Shown here: piece by piece, positions 27,412-36,444 of the stretch | Layout: each line of letters opens with the position of its first letter | Position numbering within the stretch: the stretch's first letter is position 1 | Assembly (NCBI GenBank): GCA_965659665.1 | Contig: CBFHWU010000024.1 | Span: 24,984-88,983 of the forward strand | Direction of reading: 5' to 3' | Source: CBFHWU01 sp965659665 | GTDB lineage: Bacteria > Bacteroidota > Bacteroidia > Flavobacteriales > Flavobacteriaceae | DNA length: 64,000 nt | Notes under the pieces: generated by a model | Database searches by the model: none | The model's input: the letters and a program-made list of their open reading frames with translations, nothing else | What the model was told of the DNA's origin: nothing | Position numbers and translations under genes: made by a program

Positions 27412-30400
27412 ATGAAATATCGTTTAACCTCAATGATAACACTGTTGTCATTATTATTCGTTCAAAATACTTTTGCACAAATTAAAATAGAAGGAACGGT
27501 AACCGAACTAACGGGACCACTTCCAGGAGCCACCGTTACGATAAAAAACACCACAAAAGGAACCGTAACAGATTTTGACGGTCATTATTCTATTGAAGCC
27601 AAACAAGGAGACGTACTCGTTTTTAGTTTTTTAGGACATAAAACGAATGAAAGAGTAGTAAAGGCTTCTTCCAAAACTATTAAGATTGATGTATTTCTTG
27701 AAGAAGACAGCGATACCTTAGATGAGGTAGTGCTCACTTATCATGGAGTAAAAAGAGAGCAAAAAGCCTTGGGTTTTGGTGTGACAAAAATTACCTCAGC
27801 AGAAATAGAACATAAAGCAGAAGTTGATTTGACCAACTCATTGCAGGGTAAAATATCAGGATTGGAAATTATTCAGACTTCAGGAGAAACGGGAGCCGAA
27901 AGTACCGTTTTAATTCGATCAAGCTTGTCCATAACACAAGAAAGCGGAGGAAACAGTGCCTTAATTATTTTAGACGACGTTCCTTACACCGGGGACTTGT
28001 TAGACATTGATCCAAATAGCGTAAAAAACATTACTGTACTAAAAGGGTTAAATGCTACTTTGGAATACGGCACCGATGGAAGAAATGGAGTTATCATTGT
28101 TGAAACCCATAACGGAACACCTGTTTTAGGGGAAGAAAAAATGACGATTTCTTTTTCTCGTACAGATTTTATAAATAGCATATCCAACCTTCCTAAATAT
28201 CAAAACCGATATGGTGCAGGAGAAAGAAACGCATACGAATTAGATATTAATTCCAATAATTGGGGACCACGATTCGGAACACTTGAAAGTGTGAACTCGC
28301 TTCTGGTGGATTACCCTCAAGACTATCCCGTACGGTCCCAACAATCCATTCCTTATGAAGCTGTTCCAGATAATATATCAAAGTTATTTAAAAACGAACA
28401 CGGGAATTTGACTTCTTTTAGGCTTGCAAACACGAATAGCAAATCAGCAATTAATTTCTCTTTAGCTTATGCAAACGAAGGTGGAGTTATTGGAAAAAAC
28501 AAACTGGAACGCTATAATATGGGTTTGGGAGCAGCGATTAAGATTAGTGATCAATTAGATGTTAATTTAGGGATAGATTACTCTAACAGAGCTACAGTCA
28601 GACAAAGCAGCAATATTTTTGAACGAATATTATTCTTGCCAAGAAATATAGATTTAACAACCATACCCTATCAAAATGCAGAGGGTCAAAATGTGTATTA
28701 CCAAGAAGATATAAACAACCCGTTATGGCTCATTAACAATTCAGCAAATGAAAGCAAGCGAAATAGAGTCTCGACTTATCTTGGATTAGCATATGATTTT
28801 AAGGACAATTTTTCTGCTAGTTATCGTATTGGAGCTACCATTAGCGAATCAACCCTCTTTATGTACTCAAACAAAGGGGGCGTAGGAGATGGACATATGA
28901 ACGGGTTTTTGGCTTTGGAAAACGACATCGAGACTGTTTTGGATCAAAGGATAGTAGTTGACGCTTCGTTTGATCTTTCAGAAAGAATTGGACTTACGAG
29001 CTTCTTTGGTGCTCATTCTAAAATAAATATCGATGAACACAACGGCTCAGAGTCGTTAAACCAAATAACCTACGGATTTAACAGACCTAATAACTTTACC
29101 GAGAACAATGTATATTATTCCTCGAGTGATAAAAACATTTTTGGTGTTTATGCACAAGCGACTTTAGATTATCAAGATTATGTGTATTTGACCCTTTCAG
29201 CCAGAAACGATTGGGCTTCAACATTAGAACCAGAAAACAGAAGTATTTTTTATCCAAGTATTTCTATTTCGTTCTTACCCTTAGAGGCTTTAGGTTTTAA
29301 ATCGAAAACGATTAATTATCTGAAATTAAGAGGCTCAAGAGCAGAATCTGTAGGGTTTCCTGGTGTGTACAGAACAAGACAAGGGTTTCTTGGAGACCCA
29401 AACGGGTTTGTCGATAGAAATTCAAATAATTTTATAACACATTTTAGAGAGGAATTTTTCTCCAATTCAAACTTAAAGCCAGAGCTGCACAGAGAGTATG
29501 AGTTTGGAGTTGAAGCTAAATTTTTTAATAGCCGATTAGAGTTAGAAGGCTCGTTATACGAACGAAGGTCATTTGATCAATTAACCTTTGTCAATATAGA
29601 TCCAGCCAATGGTTACTCTAGTTCGTTAGTTAATTTAGGCCGTGTAGACACGAAAGGAATTGAGATCGATTTAAGTGGTGTTGTTTTTCAAACCAAAAAC
29701 CTTCGCTGGTATATTAGAAATACCTTTACAACCTTTAAAACAGAGGTCATTGAACTCTTTCAGGAAGAAGTTGAACTATCGGGAGGAAGGCTTGCACGAG
29801 TTGGAGAACCATTAGGGGTTATTAAAGGAAGTTATGCTTTGACCGATGAGGAAGGAAATTTTTTGATTGATCCCGGAACAGGTAAAATAATTAGCAGTGA
29901 TGAAGTAAATATTCCCACTGTGTTACCTGAAAGAATCATCGCTGACCCTACCCCTGATTGGAGAGCAAGCTCTATTCATTACTTTTCTTATAAGAACCTA
30001 ACTCTTGGGATTCAGTTTGAGCATACTCAAGGGGGAACAGATAAGTCTACCTATGCAGAAAACTTAATTTCTAAAGGGGTCACAAAAGACACAGAGAATC
30101 GTGAGGGTAGTTATGTCATTGATGGAGTTTTTGGTGATCCCGAAACAGGGCTTCCCATCTTAAATGAAGATAGGCAAACCATACCTAATTCCGTACAAAT
30201 AACAGCTCATGAGCTTTATATCAAAAACTATTTTGAACCTGACACCAATAACCTGTACGATACAACGGTATCTCGAATTAGAGAATTATCCTTAGAGTAT
30301 GAACTGGGGAAAAAGATCCTTTCAAAACTTCCTTTAGACAGAATGAGTCTTAAATTTAGCGCGAGAAACGTCTTTTATCACGCCCCCGATTTTCCTAGAT

Positions 30401-30492
30401 ATACCAATATTGACCCCTCGATTAGCTCTAGAAACGTTATGACGAACCCCACCACAAAAAGGTATGGACTCAGTATAATCGGATATTTTTAA
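27412..30492 (+). CDS. SusC/RagA family TonB-linked outer membrane transporter
   Basis: A 1026-residue outer membrane protein. Order: signal peptide (MKYRLTSMITLLSLLFVQNTFAQ), carboxypeptidase-like regulatory domain (IKIEGTVTELTGPLPGATV), a TonB-box region (DTLDEVVLTYHG), plug domain (ALIILDDVPYTGDLLDIDP), and a long beta-barrel ending in aromatic residues (KRYGLSIIGYF). With SusD it forms a pedal-bin importer for large ligands, energised by TonB. It is first in a rightward cluster with SusD, three lipoproteins and probably an M43 protease. No glycoside hydrolase, sulfatase or lyase accompanies it, so a carbohydrate ligand is less likely. Confidence 0.95.
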   Translation: MKYRLTSMITLLSLLFVQNTFAQIKIEGTVTELTGPLPGATVTIKNTTKGTVTDFDGHYSIEAKQGDVLVFSFLGHKTNERVVKASSKTIKIDVFLEEDSDTLDEVVLTYHGVKREQKALGFGVTKITSAEIEHKAEVDLTNSLQGKISGLEIIQTSGETGAESTVLIRSSLSITQESGGNSALIILDDVPYTGDLLDIDPNSVKNITVLKGLNATLEYGTDGRNGVIIVETHNGTPVLGEEKMTISFSRTDFINSISNLPKYQNRYGAGERNAYELDINSNNWGPRFGTLESVNSLLVDYPQDYPVRSQQSIPYEAVPDNISKLFKNEHGNLTSFRLANTNSKSAINFSLAYANEGGVIGKNKLERYNMGLGAAIKISDQLDVNLGIDYSNRATVRQSSNIFERILFLPRNIDLTTIPYQNAEGQNVYYQEDINNPLWLINNSANESKRNRVSTYLGLAYDFKDNFSASYRIGATISESTLFMYSNKGGVGDGHMNGFLALENDIETVLDQRIVVDASFDLSERIGLTSFFGAHSKINIDEHNGSESLNQITYGFNRPNNFTENNVYYSSSDKNIFGVYAQATLDYQDYVYLTLSARNDWASTLEPENRSIFYPSISISFLPLEALGFKSKTINYLKLRGSRAESVGFPGVYRTRQGFLGDPNGFVDRNSNNFITHFREEFFSNSNLKPELHREYEFGVEAKFFNSRLELEGSLYERRSFDQLTFVNIDPANGYSSSLVNLGRVDTKGIEIDLSGVVFQTKNLRWYIRNTFTTFKTEVIELFQEEVELSGGRLARVGEPLGVIKGSYALTDEEGNFLIDPGTGKIISSDEVNIPTVLPERIIADPTPDWRASSIHYFSYKNLTLGIQFEHTQGGTDKSTYAENLISKGVTKDTENREGSYVIDGVFGDPETGLPILNEDRQTIPNSVQITAHELYIKNYFEPDTNNLYDTTVSRIRELSLEYELGKKILSKLPLDRMSLKFSARNVFYHAPDFPRYTNIDPSISSRNVMTNPTTKRYGLSIIGYF

Positions 30493-30516
30493 TATAGACT
30501 TTAACAAATTGAAAAG

Positions 30517-32205
30517 ATGAAATTTAAACAGATGAAAAAATATATTTTACTCTTCGTGATAAGCACTACCATTTTTTTGGGATTCAATGCATGTGACCAG
30601 TTAACTGATTTAGATTTGTTAGATGATCCAGATAAATTAAAAGATGATCAAGCCAATCCTGATTTTATTTTAAATCAAATTCAACTGAATTTTTCAAGCA
30701 CAATCGGAAAATTTAGTGAAAAGACAAATACAATTATGAGGTATGAATCGATGAAGGAAACCTATTTTTCTGAAGCTGATGACAAAAAAATGAATAGTGT
30801 TTGGAAAGGAGTCTATAAAAACAAAGACTACCTAATATTTTTAGAAGAACTTGTTGCTGAAGACCCAACCTTTCTTTTACATCTAGCAGTAGCAACGGTA
30901 CTCAATGTATATGAGTTTGCCGTGCTGGTAGATTATTTAGGAGACATTCCCTACAACAATATAGATCCTTTAAAAAACTTTAGCCCTCCTCTTGAAGAAG
31001 ATCAAGTTGTTTATGCAAACTTATTAGAACAAATAGATGAAGCTATTCAGGATTTTGATTTAATTATGGAAGAGAACACGAACAATGTAAAAGATTTAGG
31101 AAAGGACTTTTTTTATGACAACAATGTGTTATTGTGGAAAAAACTTGCTAACTCTCTTAAATTAAAAATGCTTATCAACATTGGAGATAGTGCGTTAACA
31201 GACATTGAGGCGCTGCTCAGTGATGAAGAAGCTTTACTCAATGAAGGTGAGGATTTTCAGTTTGATTTTTCCACAGAAGAAATTATAGTCGATAGTAGAC
31301 ACCCTCTTTATGTGAGCTGGTATACTGAAGAAGGCCATAATGATTATATAGGAAATTATTTTATATCGTTACTCAAAGATGCTAAAACCGAGCCTGACCC
31401 TAGGTTAAGATATTATTTGTACCGTCAAACTTCGGGATCAACGGATGAATTACCCTGTTCGACGAGCCCTATCCATGACTATTGTGCGGTGGGTGACAGC
31501 TATTTGGGCAGAGACCATGGCGATGACTCTTCTGCTTCTTCTGACCTTCTTGATTCAAGAACGATTTATGGGCGTTATCCCGTAGGAGGAATCTTTGATG
31601 CCAATGTTCCAATACCCGTTAGGGTACTACAGCGACAAGAAAACATTATCCCTTCGTTAAAGGGAGCAGGTATACAACCCATTTTATTGTCTTCGTATGT
31701 ACAGTTTTTAAAGGCTGAAGCGATACTCCGATTAGGGGCATCAGGGGAGGCGAGATTTTTTTTAGAGGCAGGAATTCGACAATCCATAAACAAAGTGATA
31801 AAGATTGAACCGACAATTACCGATTTGACGGAATATGGCTATGATGATGACGATGATGATTTTCAAGAACTTGTGAAAGAAATCATAACGGATCAAGAAG
31901 ATATTGACAACTATGTAGAAGAAGTTCTTGAGGAGTTTGAAAACACCTCAGAACAGTCTAAACTTGATATTGTGATTCGAGAGTATTATTTGGCAGCTTT
32001 TGGAAATTCAATTGAAGCTTATACAGCCTATAAAAGAACAGGACTTCCCTTAGGAATTCAATTACCAATCAGAGGGTTAACAGCCCCTTTCCCAAGAACA
32101 TTTAGCTTACCCGAAGACGCCGTGAACAGAAATGTTAATATAGAACAACGAACGATTACCAATCAAGTGTTTTGGGATAAGAACCCGCCTAATTTTATTA
32201 ATTAG
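30517..32205 (+). CDS. SusD/RagB-like nutrient-binding outer membrane lipoprotein
   Basis: A 562-residue lipoprotein, lid partner of the preceding SusC. The signal ends at FNAC with C26 as lipidation site; a second ATG at 30532 would also give a good signal. The body is helical with SusD-like blocks near the N-terminus (DDQANPDFILNQIQLNF) and AYTAYKRTGLPLGIQ near the end, resembling the SusD-like_2 group. Acidic tracts (DDDDDDFQELVKE) are present. The tail after the lipid cysteine is acidic, as in surface-exposed Bacteroidota lipoproteins. 24 bp after susC. Confidence 0.9.
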   Translation: MKFKQMKKYILLFVISTTIFLGFNACDQLTDLDLLDDPDKLKDDQANPDFILNQIQLNFSSTIGKFSEKTNTIMRYESMKETYFSEADDKKMNSVWKGVYKNKDYLIFLEELVAEDPTFLLHLAVATVLNVYEFAVLVDYLGDIPYNNIDPLKNFSPPLEEDQVVYANLLEQIDEAIQDFDLIMEENTNNVKDLGKDFFYDNNVLLWKKLANSLKLKMLINIGDSALTDIEALLSDEEALLNEGEDFQFDFSTEEIIVDSRHPLYVSWYTEEGHNDYIGNYFISLLKDAKTEPDPRLRYYLYRQTSGSTDELPCSTSPIHDYCAVGDSYLGRDHGDDSSASSDLLDSRTIYGRYPVGGIFDANVPIPVRVLQRQENIIPSLKGAGIQPILLSSYVQFLKAEAILRLGASGEARFFLEAGIRQSINKVIKIEPTITDLTEYGYDDDDDDFQELVKEIITDQEDIDNYVEEVLEEFENTSEQSKLDIVIREYYLAAFGNSIEAYTAYKRTGLPLGIQLPIRGLTAPFPRTFSLPEDAVNRNVNIEQRTITNQVFWDKNPPNFIN

Positions 32206-32232
32206 AATGCAAGAACAAAAAAAACACAACAA

Positions 32233-33444
32233 ATGAAAAAAATAATAACCCTATCAGTATTGGCTTTTTTTGCCTCTTGCTCACAAGAAAAAGATCACGT
32301 AAATTCTATCTCTTCACCCGGAGGTATAGTATTATTTGAAGATACCGATGTCGAATTTAGAAAAGACTTATTTGGATTAAATGAAAACTCGATAATATTC
32401 GAAAAAACAATCGTTGACCCCAGAAATACGGTACTCGAGTACACATTAGATGTAGCTTTTGATCATGACTTTGATGCTACGAACTTTGATGTTGTTGTCC
32501 AAAATGTGTTAACGGTTACAGAATTCCCATCAACACTTCAAATTCCATTAGATATAATTTTAGAAGCATTCAATTTAAGCGTTGAGGATATTGTTGAAGG
32601 AATGGAATTTAAATTTTTTGCCTCTGTTAGAACAGAAGCAGGAGTTTTTACCTCTAATTTGCCTTTTTATAACAATGATGAAGATGGAGTTTTTTATGAA
32701 GAAAACACTACAGATCCTGCTTTACTCCCAACATCTAGTGCCGATGGTATTGTACACGCTATGAACTTTAAAGTTTCATTTTACATTCCACCACCTCCAA
32801 AAATAAGAGGTACGTCGTTTGAAGAGCCATTTGCCCACCCCACTCACGATGGTTATATCCGACCTGATGGGGATGATAGCCTGACAGAGGGGGAACTTTT
32901 AAATCAACCGAACTTACGCCACGTGATGCACATAGCTAACGGTATTGGCGTTGATGATGAAATAGGATTTAAAAGTGAATTTATTGCACATCCCGATGAA
33001 AACGGTTTTTTTGAAGAGCTTTTAGGAGTAACTTCAGATGCTTCAATACCAGGAAGTTTTATAGACGGACTTCAGGGCTATGAAATAAATGATGTTGATG
33101 GAATTTTCAAATTGACTTTTGATACCGTTCAAGTTCCTGCTGACGTTCAAATGAGTGGTGTTTTGATTGGGGTTTTCTTTAGCGAAGTACGTTGGGAAAC
33201 AACGGACGCTATTAGAGCTTATTTCGAAATAGTTAGAAGAGGAAGTACCGAAGTGGAAACAAAGGACCTAGTTAGATTAGCTGGGGCTGAAATTGGAGCT
33301 ATCTCTGGTAAGTGGAATGATTTTGACTCTGGCTATTATGAGGATATCGAATCGTATAAATTAATCGTTGAGGTTAGATTAGACAGTAGTTCAGAGTTTG
33401 TATACCTCGATAGGATGCTTGTTTATAGAGAACGTGAAAACTGA
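32233..33444 (+). CDS. Surface lipoprotein of unknown family (SusE-position)
   Basis: A 403-residue lipoprotein: signal MKKIITLSVLAFFASC with C16 lipidated. I do not recognise the family. It looks all-beta, with an N-terminal half of strand-rich sequence (TVLEYTLDVAFDHDFD, then FKFFASVRTEAGVF), a proline hinge (FYIPPPPKIRG), and a C-terminal domain of about 210 residues that may be a jelly-roll (YKLIVEVRLDSSSEFVYLD). The position right after SusCD is where SusE/SusF-type ligand-binding lipoproteins usually lie, which suggests accessory ligand binding at the surface. 27 bp after the SusD gene. Confidence 0.75.
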   Translation: MKKIITLSVLAFFASCSQEKDHVNSISSPGGIVLFEDTDVEFRKDLFGLNENSIIFEKTIVDPRNTVLEYTLDVAFDHDFDATNFDVVVQNVLTVTEFPSTLQIPLDIILEAFNLSVEDIVEGMEFKFFASVRTEAGVFTSNLPFYNNDEDGVFYEENTTDPALLPTSSADGIVHAMNFKVSFYIPPPPKIRGTSFEEPFAHPTHDGYIRPDGDDSLTEGELLNQPNLRHVMHIANGIGVDDEIGFKSEFIAHPDENGFFEELLGVTSDASIPGSFIDGLQGYEINDVDGIFKLTFDTVQVPADVQMSGVLIGVFFSEVRWETTDAIRAYFEIVRRGSTEVETKDLVRLAGAEIGAISGKWNDFDSGYYEDIESYKLIVEVRLDSSSEFVYLDRMLVYREREN

Positions 33445-33516
33445 TAGTAAACAAAAGAAAGCTTTACCGTTACGGAATCGAAAAAAAACAAACCATATAA
33501 GGCAAAACAATAACAA

Positions 33517-34773
33517 ATGAAAAAAAAGAGAACTAAACAATTAACTTTCCGTCAATACATAATGTATGGGATAATTATAGGGGGAGGTATATTTGCTTCT
33601 TGCGACACAGAGGATTACAGCATCTCAGAAACCGTAACAAAGCCGATTACGATCATTGATGTTGACCCTAAAGAAGGGTTAGCAGGGGATGTTGTAGCCA
33701 TAACAGGCACCAATTTCAGCGCCCTAGGATATAATAATAAAGTTCGCTTTAATGGGAAGTTGGCCAGAGTTTTGAGAGTCCAAATTTCTGATGAAACGGA
33801 GATCGCTCATTTATTTGCGAGAATTCCAAGTAACGCTACATTAGGGCCAGTAACGTTATCACATAAAACCTTTTCAGATACTACATCCTATGACTTTAAG
33901 CCGATACCAAGCGTCTATTTATCCACTCCCAGCCTAGGAAGAGCAGGAACAACAGTTGTGCTTAAAGGAACGGGTTTCAGTGATGATGTTTTAGAAAATA
34001 AAGTGTGGTTCGAAGGGGTTGTAGACCCAGCGATAATAAATGAATCTACAGCCAACACAATGAGTGTAGTTGTTCCGGACGGAGCTCAATCGGGACCCAT
34101 TAGATTGGAAGTTAAAGATCAACCAACAACAAGCACCGTGAATTTTACGGTTTCTGATATTGAAACAATGAGCCTTACGATTCCTATCACATCCGATGCC
34201 GAAGAAGCAGAAGGACATGGTATTGTTGCTGTCAATAGTAGTGATTTAGAATTTGGAACCTTCGATATTTCAGGAACGCCAGATAATGGAAATCAAACGA
34301 TAGGACTCGGATTTAATTCGTTAGAAATACCTAGAAATGCAACTATAATCAGTGCTGTTATTCAATTTATAGCTGATGTACCAGGAATAGATCCAACCGA
34401 AATGACATTTTATGCAGAAAAAAATGCTCATCCTAGTGATTTTGACTCAAATACGCTCTTTAATATATCAGAAAGAGAAAAAACCTCAGCAAGTGTAGCT
34501 TGGAGGATTGCTCCTTGGCTTTTTGAAGGGGATATGTTGGAGGCCCAAAGAACCGTTAACCTTGCTAGTATCGTCCAAGAAATTGTTGACTTACCTGATT
34601 GGACACAAGGAAACACCATCAATTTTATTGTAAACCCCTCGGGGTCTAGTGTATACATTAACAGAGAATCCTCAAATATGGGCAGAATCGCAAAGACAAT
34701 AGAATTTCCTATCATTAGTGAACAAGGTTACCCTTTGGTCTCGGAATTATATGTAGAATATTATTTGAACTAA
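33517..34773 (+). CDS. IPT/TIG domain surface lipoprotein with C-terminal beta-sandwich, paralogue 1
   Basis: A 418-residue lipoprotein with C29 in FASC as the probable lipid site and a rather long N-terminal basic stretch. Two IPT/TIG domains follow (about 41-125, IIDVDPKEGLAGDVVAITGT; and 126-212, TPSLGRAGTTVVLKGTGF). The C-terminal about 205 residues (IPITSDAEEAEG, then SSDLEFG, IPRNATIISAVIQF, VAWRIAPW and SIVQEIVDLPDW) form a DNRLRE-like beta-sandwich. The next gene encodes the same architecture. Likely a surface spacer or binding protein for the SusCD system. Confidence 0.82.
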   Translation: MKKKRTKQLTFRQYIMYGIIIGGGIFASCDTEDYSISETVTKPITIIDVDPKEGLAGDVVAITGTNFSALGYNNKVRFNGKLARVLRVQISDETEIAHLFARIPSNATLGPVTLSHKTFSDTTSYDFKPIPSVYLSTPSLGRAGTTVVLKGTGFSDDVLENKVWFEGVVDPAIINESTANTMSVVVPDGAQSGPIRLEVKDQPTTSTVNFTVSDIETMSLTIPITSDAEEAEGHGIVAVNSSDLEFGTFDISGTPDNGNQTIGLGFNSLEIPRNATIISAVIQFIADVPGIDPTEMTFYAEKNAHPSDFDSNTLFNISEREKTSASVAWRIAPWLFEGDMLEAQRTVNLASIVQEIVDLPDWTQGNTINFIVNPSGSSVYINRESSNMGRIAKTIEFPIISEQGYPLVSELYVEYYLN

Positions 34774-34830
34774 AATAAACTTTATTAGAGCTGCAATTGG
34801 CAGTGACGATGTAATCAAAAATTAAAAATC

Positions 34831-36282
34831 ATGAAAACAATTGTTAGGATATCATTAGTCAGCTTGTTAGGGGTTCTTGTTTGGAGCTGTGTAATAGACG
34901 CGGATGAAAAAAACGAACCCGAAAATGATCAACTTACCCCTATAGTGAGTTCCTTCTCTCCGATAGCAACTAAGGTTTCTTCTCGAGTGGTAATAACAGG
35001 AAAAAACTTTAGTAATAATATCGAAGAGATAAGGGTTTGGGTGAATGGTGTTGCTTCGGAATTATTGGTGATTGATGCGACCGAGACAATGATAGAAGTA
35101 ATTGTTCCAGCAAACACAAATACAGGGATAATAACCGTTGAAGTAAATGGTGTTTTTGGATCGAGCACAAGCCCACTTAATATAATACAAGTTCCCACCC
35201 TTTCTTCCATAAGTCGTTTGGTAGTAGCTCCTGGTGATATTTTAGAAATAATAGGATTAGGATTCAGCAATATATTAGAAGAAAATATAGTTTATTTTAA
35301 CGAGTATGCAATCATACCCGTTAATTCGAGTCAAACAAATCTTACTGTAGTAATTCCTGATGACTTAATGGGAGGGGAAAACTTGTTGAGTATTTTGGTA
35401 GGGGGTGAATTCTCTGAACAAATAAAGGTTAACGTTGTTTTAACACCTATTATTCGATCCATAACACCTGAAGGAGGAGTAGCTTCAGGAGATTCTGTAA
35501 CGATAACAGGAGCAAACTTTAGTAGTATCCCAGAAGAAAACCTAGTTTGGTTTAATGACACCCCTGCTATAGTGACGTCATCCACAAGGAATGAATTAAT
35601 CGTAACAGTTCCTGATGGAGCCTCTACTGGACTTATTCGCATTGAGGTGGACGGGGGAGTAATTACTACTGAAAATGAATTTATTGTTGCATCATCTCTT
35701 ATAATACCATTAACTCATAGTGATGATGATGTAGAAGAAATCAGTGTTGCTACTGGCGATTACCCCGAAGGGACGATGGATTTAGGAAGCTCAGATTTAG
35801 AGTTTGGAGAAATCAGTAACAATCAGGGATTGATGTCTTCAGGGCTTATCTTTAAAGAGGTTCTTATTCCACAAGGGTCAATAATTCGTAAAGCGTATAT
35901 TCAGTTTACGGTAGATAATGTGGGCTCTAATCATGTCGAAATGACCATCTATGGCGAAAATGTTGATAATCCCCTAAATTATACTTCTGAGCTATTTAAT
36001 TTAACTTCTCGGATAAGAACAAATACAAATGCAGTGTGGAATATTCCTCCGTGGGACACCGTTGGAGATAGAGGAGAAGATCAAAGAACAGCTGATTTAA
36101 AAGAAATAGTGCAGGAAATTGTGGACCGACAAGGTTGGTTTGCGGGGTTCAATATGAACTTTATCTTTATAAATACGGGATTAAGTGCAAGTGCTACAGA
36201 AACTTTTGGAGGTAGAGAGGTAGAAGATTACTCAGAAAGTAAACCATTGGAAACCCCTGAATTAGTGATTTTTTACGAATAG
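34831..36282 (+). CDS. IPT/TIG domain surface lipoprotein with C-terminal beta-sandwich, paralogue 2
   Basis: A 483-residue lipoprotein, signal MKTIVRISLVSLLGVLVWSC with C20 lipidated, then an acidic linker. It has three IPT/TIG domains (about 40-125, 126-205, 206-288), one more than the gene before it; SITPEGGVASGDSVTITGAN is the clearest. The C-terminal domain repeats the neighbour's blocks: SSDLEFG, IPQGSIIRKAYIQF, AVWNIPPWD and EIVQEIVDRQGW. The two genes therefore arose by duplication with gain or loss of one TIG unit. Exported to the outer membrane, probably the cell surface. Confidence 0.82.
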   Translation: MKTIVRISLVSLLGVLVWSCVIDADEKNEPENDQLTPIVSSFSPIATKVSSRVVITGKNFSNNIEEIRVWVNGVASELLVIDATETMIEVIVPANTNTGIITVEVNGVFGSSTSPLNIIQVPTLSSISRLVVAPGDILEIIGLGFSNILEENIVYFNEYAIIPVNSSQTNLTVVIPDDLMGGENLLSILVGGEFSEQIKVNVVLTPIIRSITPEGGVASGDSVTITGANFSSIPEENLVWFNDTPAIVTSSTRNELIVTVPDGASTGLIRIEVDGGVITTENEFIVASSLIIPLTHSDDDVEEISVATGDYPEGTMDLGSSDLEFGEISNNQGLMSSGLIFKEVLIPQGSIIRKAYIQFTVDNVGSNHVEMTIYGENVDNPLNYTSELFNLTSRIRTNTNAVWNIPPWDTVGDRGEDQRTADLKEIVQEIVDRQGWFAGFNMNFIFINTGLSASATETFGGREVEDYSESKPLETPELVIFYE

Positions 36283-36444
36283 AAAAAACAGTAAAGGAGA
36301 AGTCAGGACTCATAAAAAACATAAAAAAACATTAACTCTACAGGGTGTGTTAGCACAATTTGTTAGTGTTAAAAAAGGGTAAAATATTTCAGCCATTTGT
36401 AGCTGGTGATATAGTTGACATAAAAACCAAAACATTGACGAATC

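Noticed and set aside
32920..32935. CACGTG hexamer, possible third parS
   Set aside because: Flanking bases do not continue the GTTC/GAAC palindrome; the same holds for the CACGTG near 53150.
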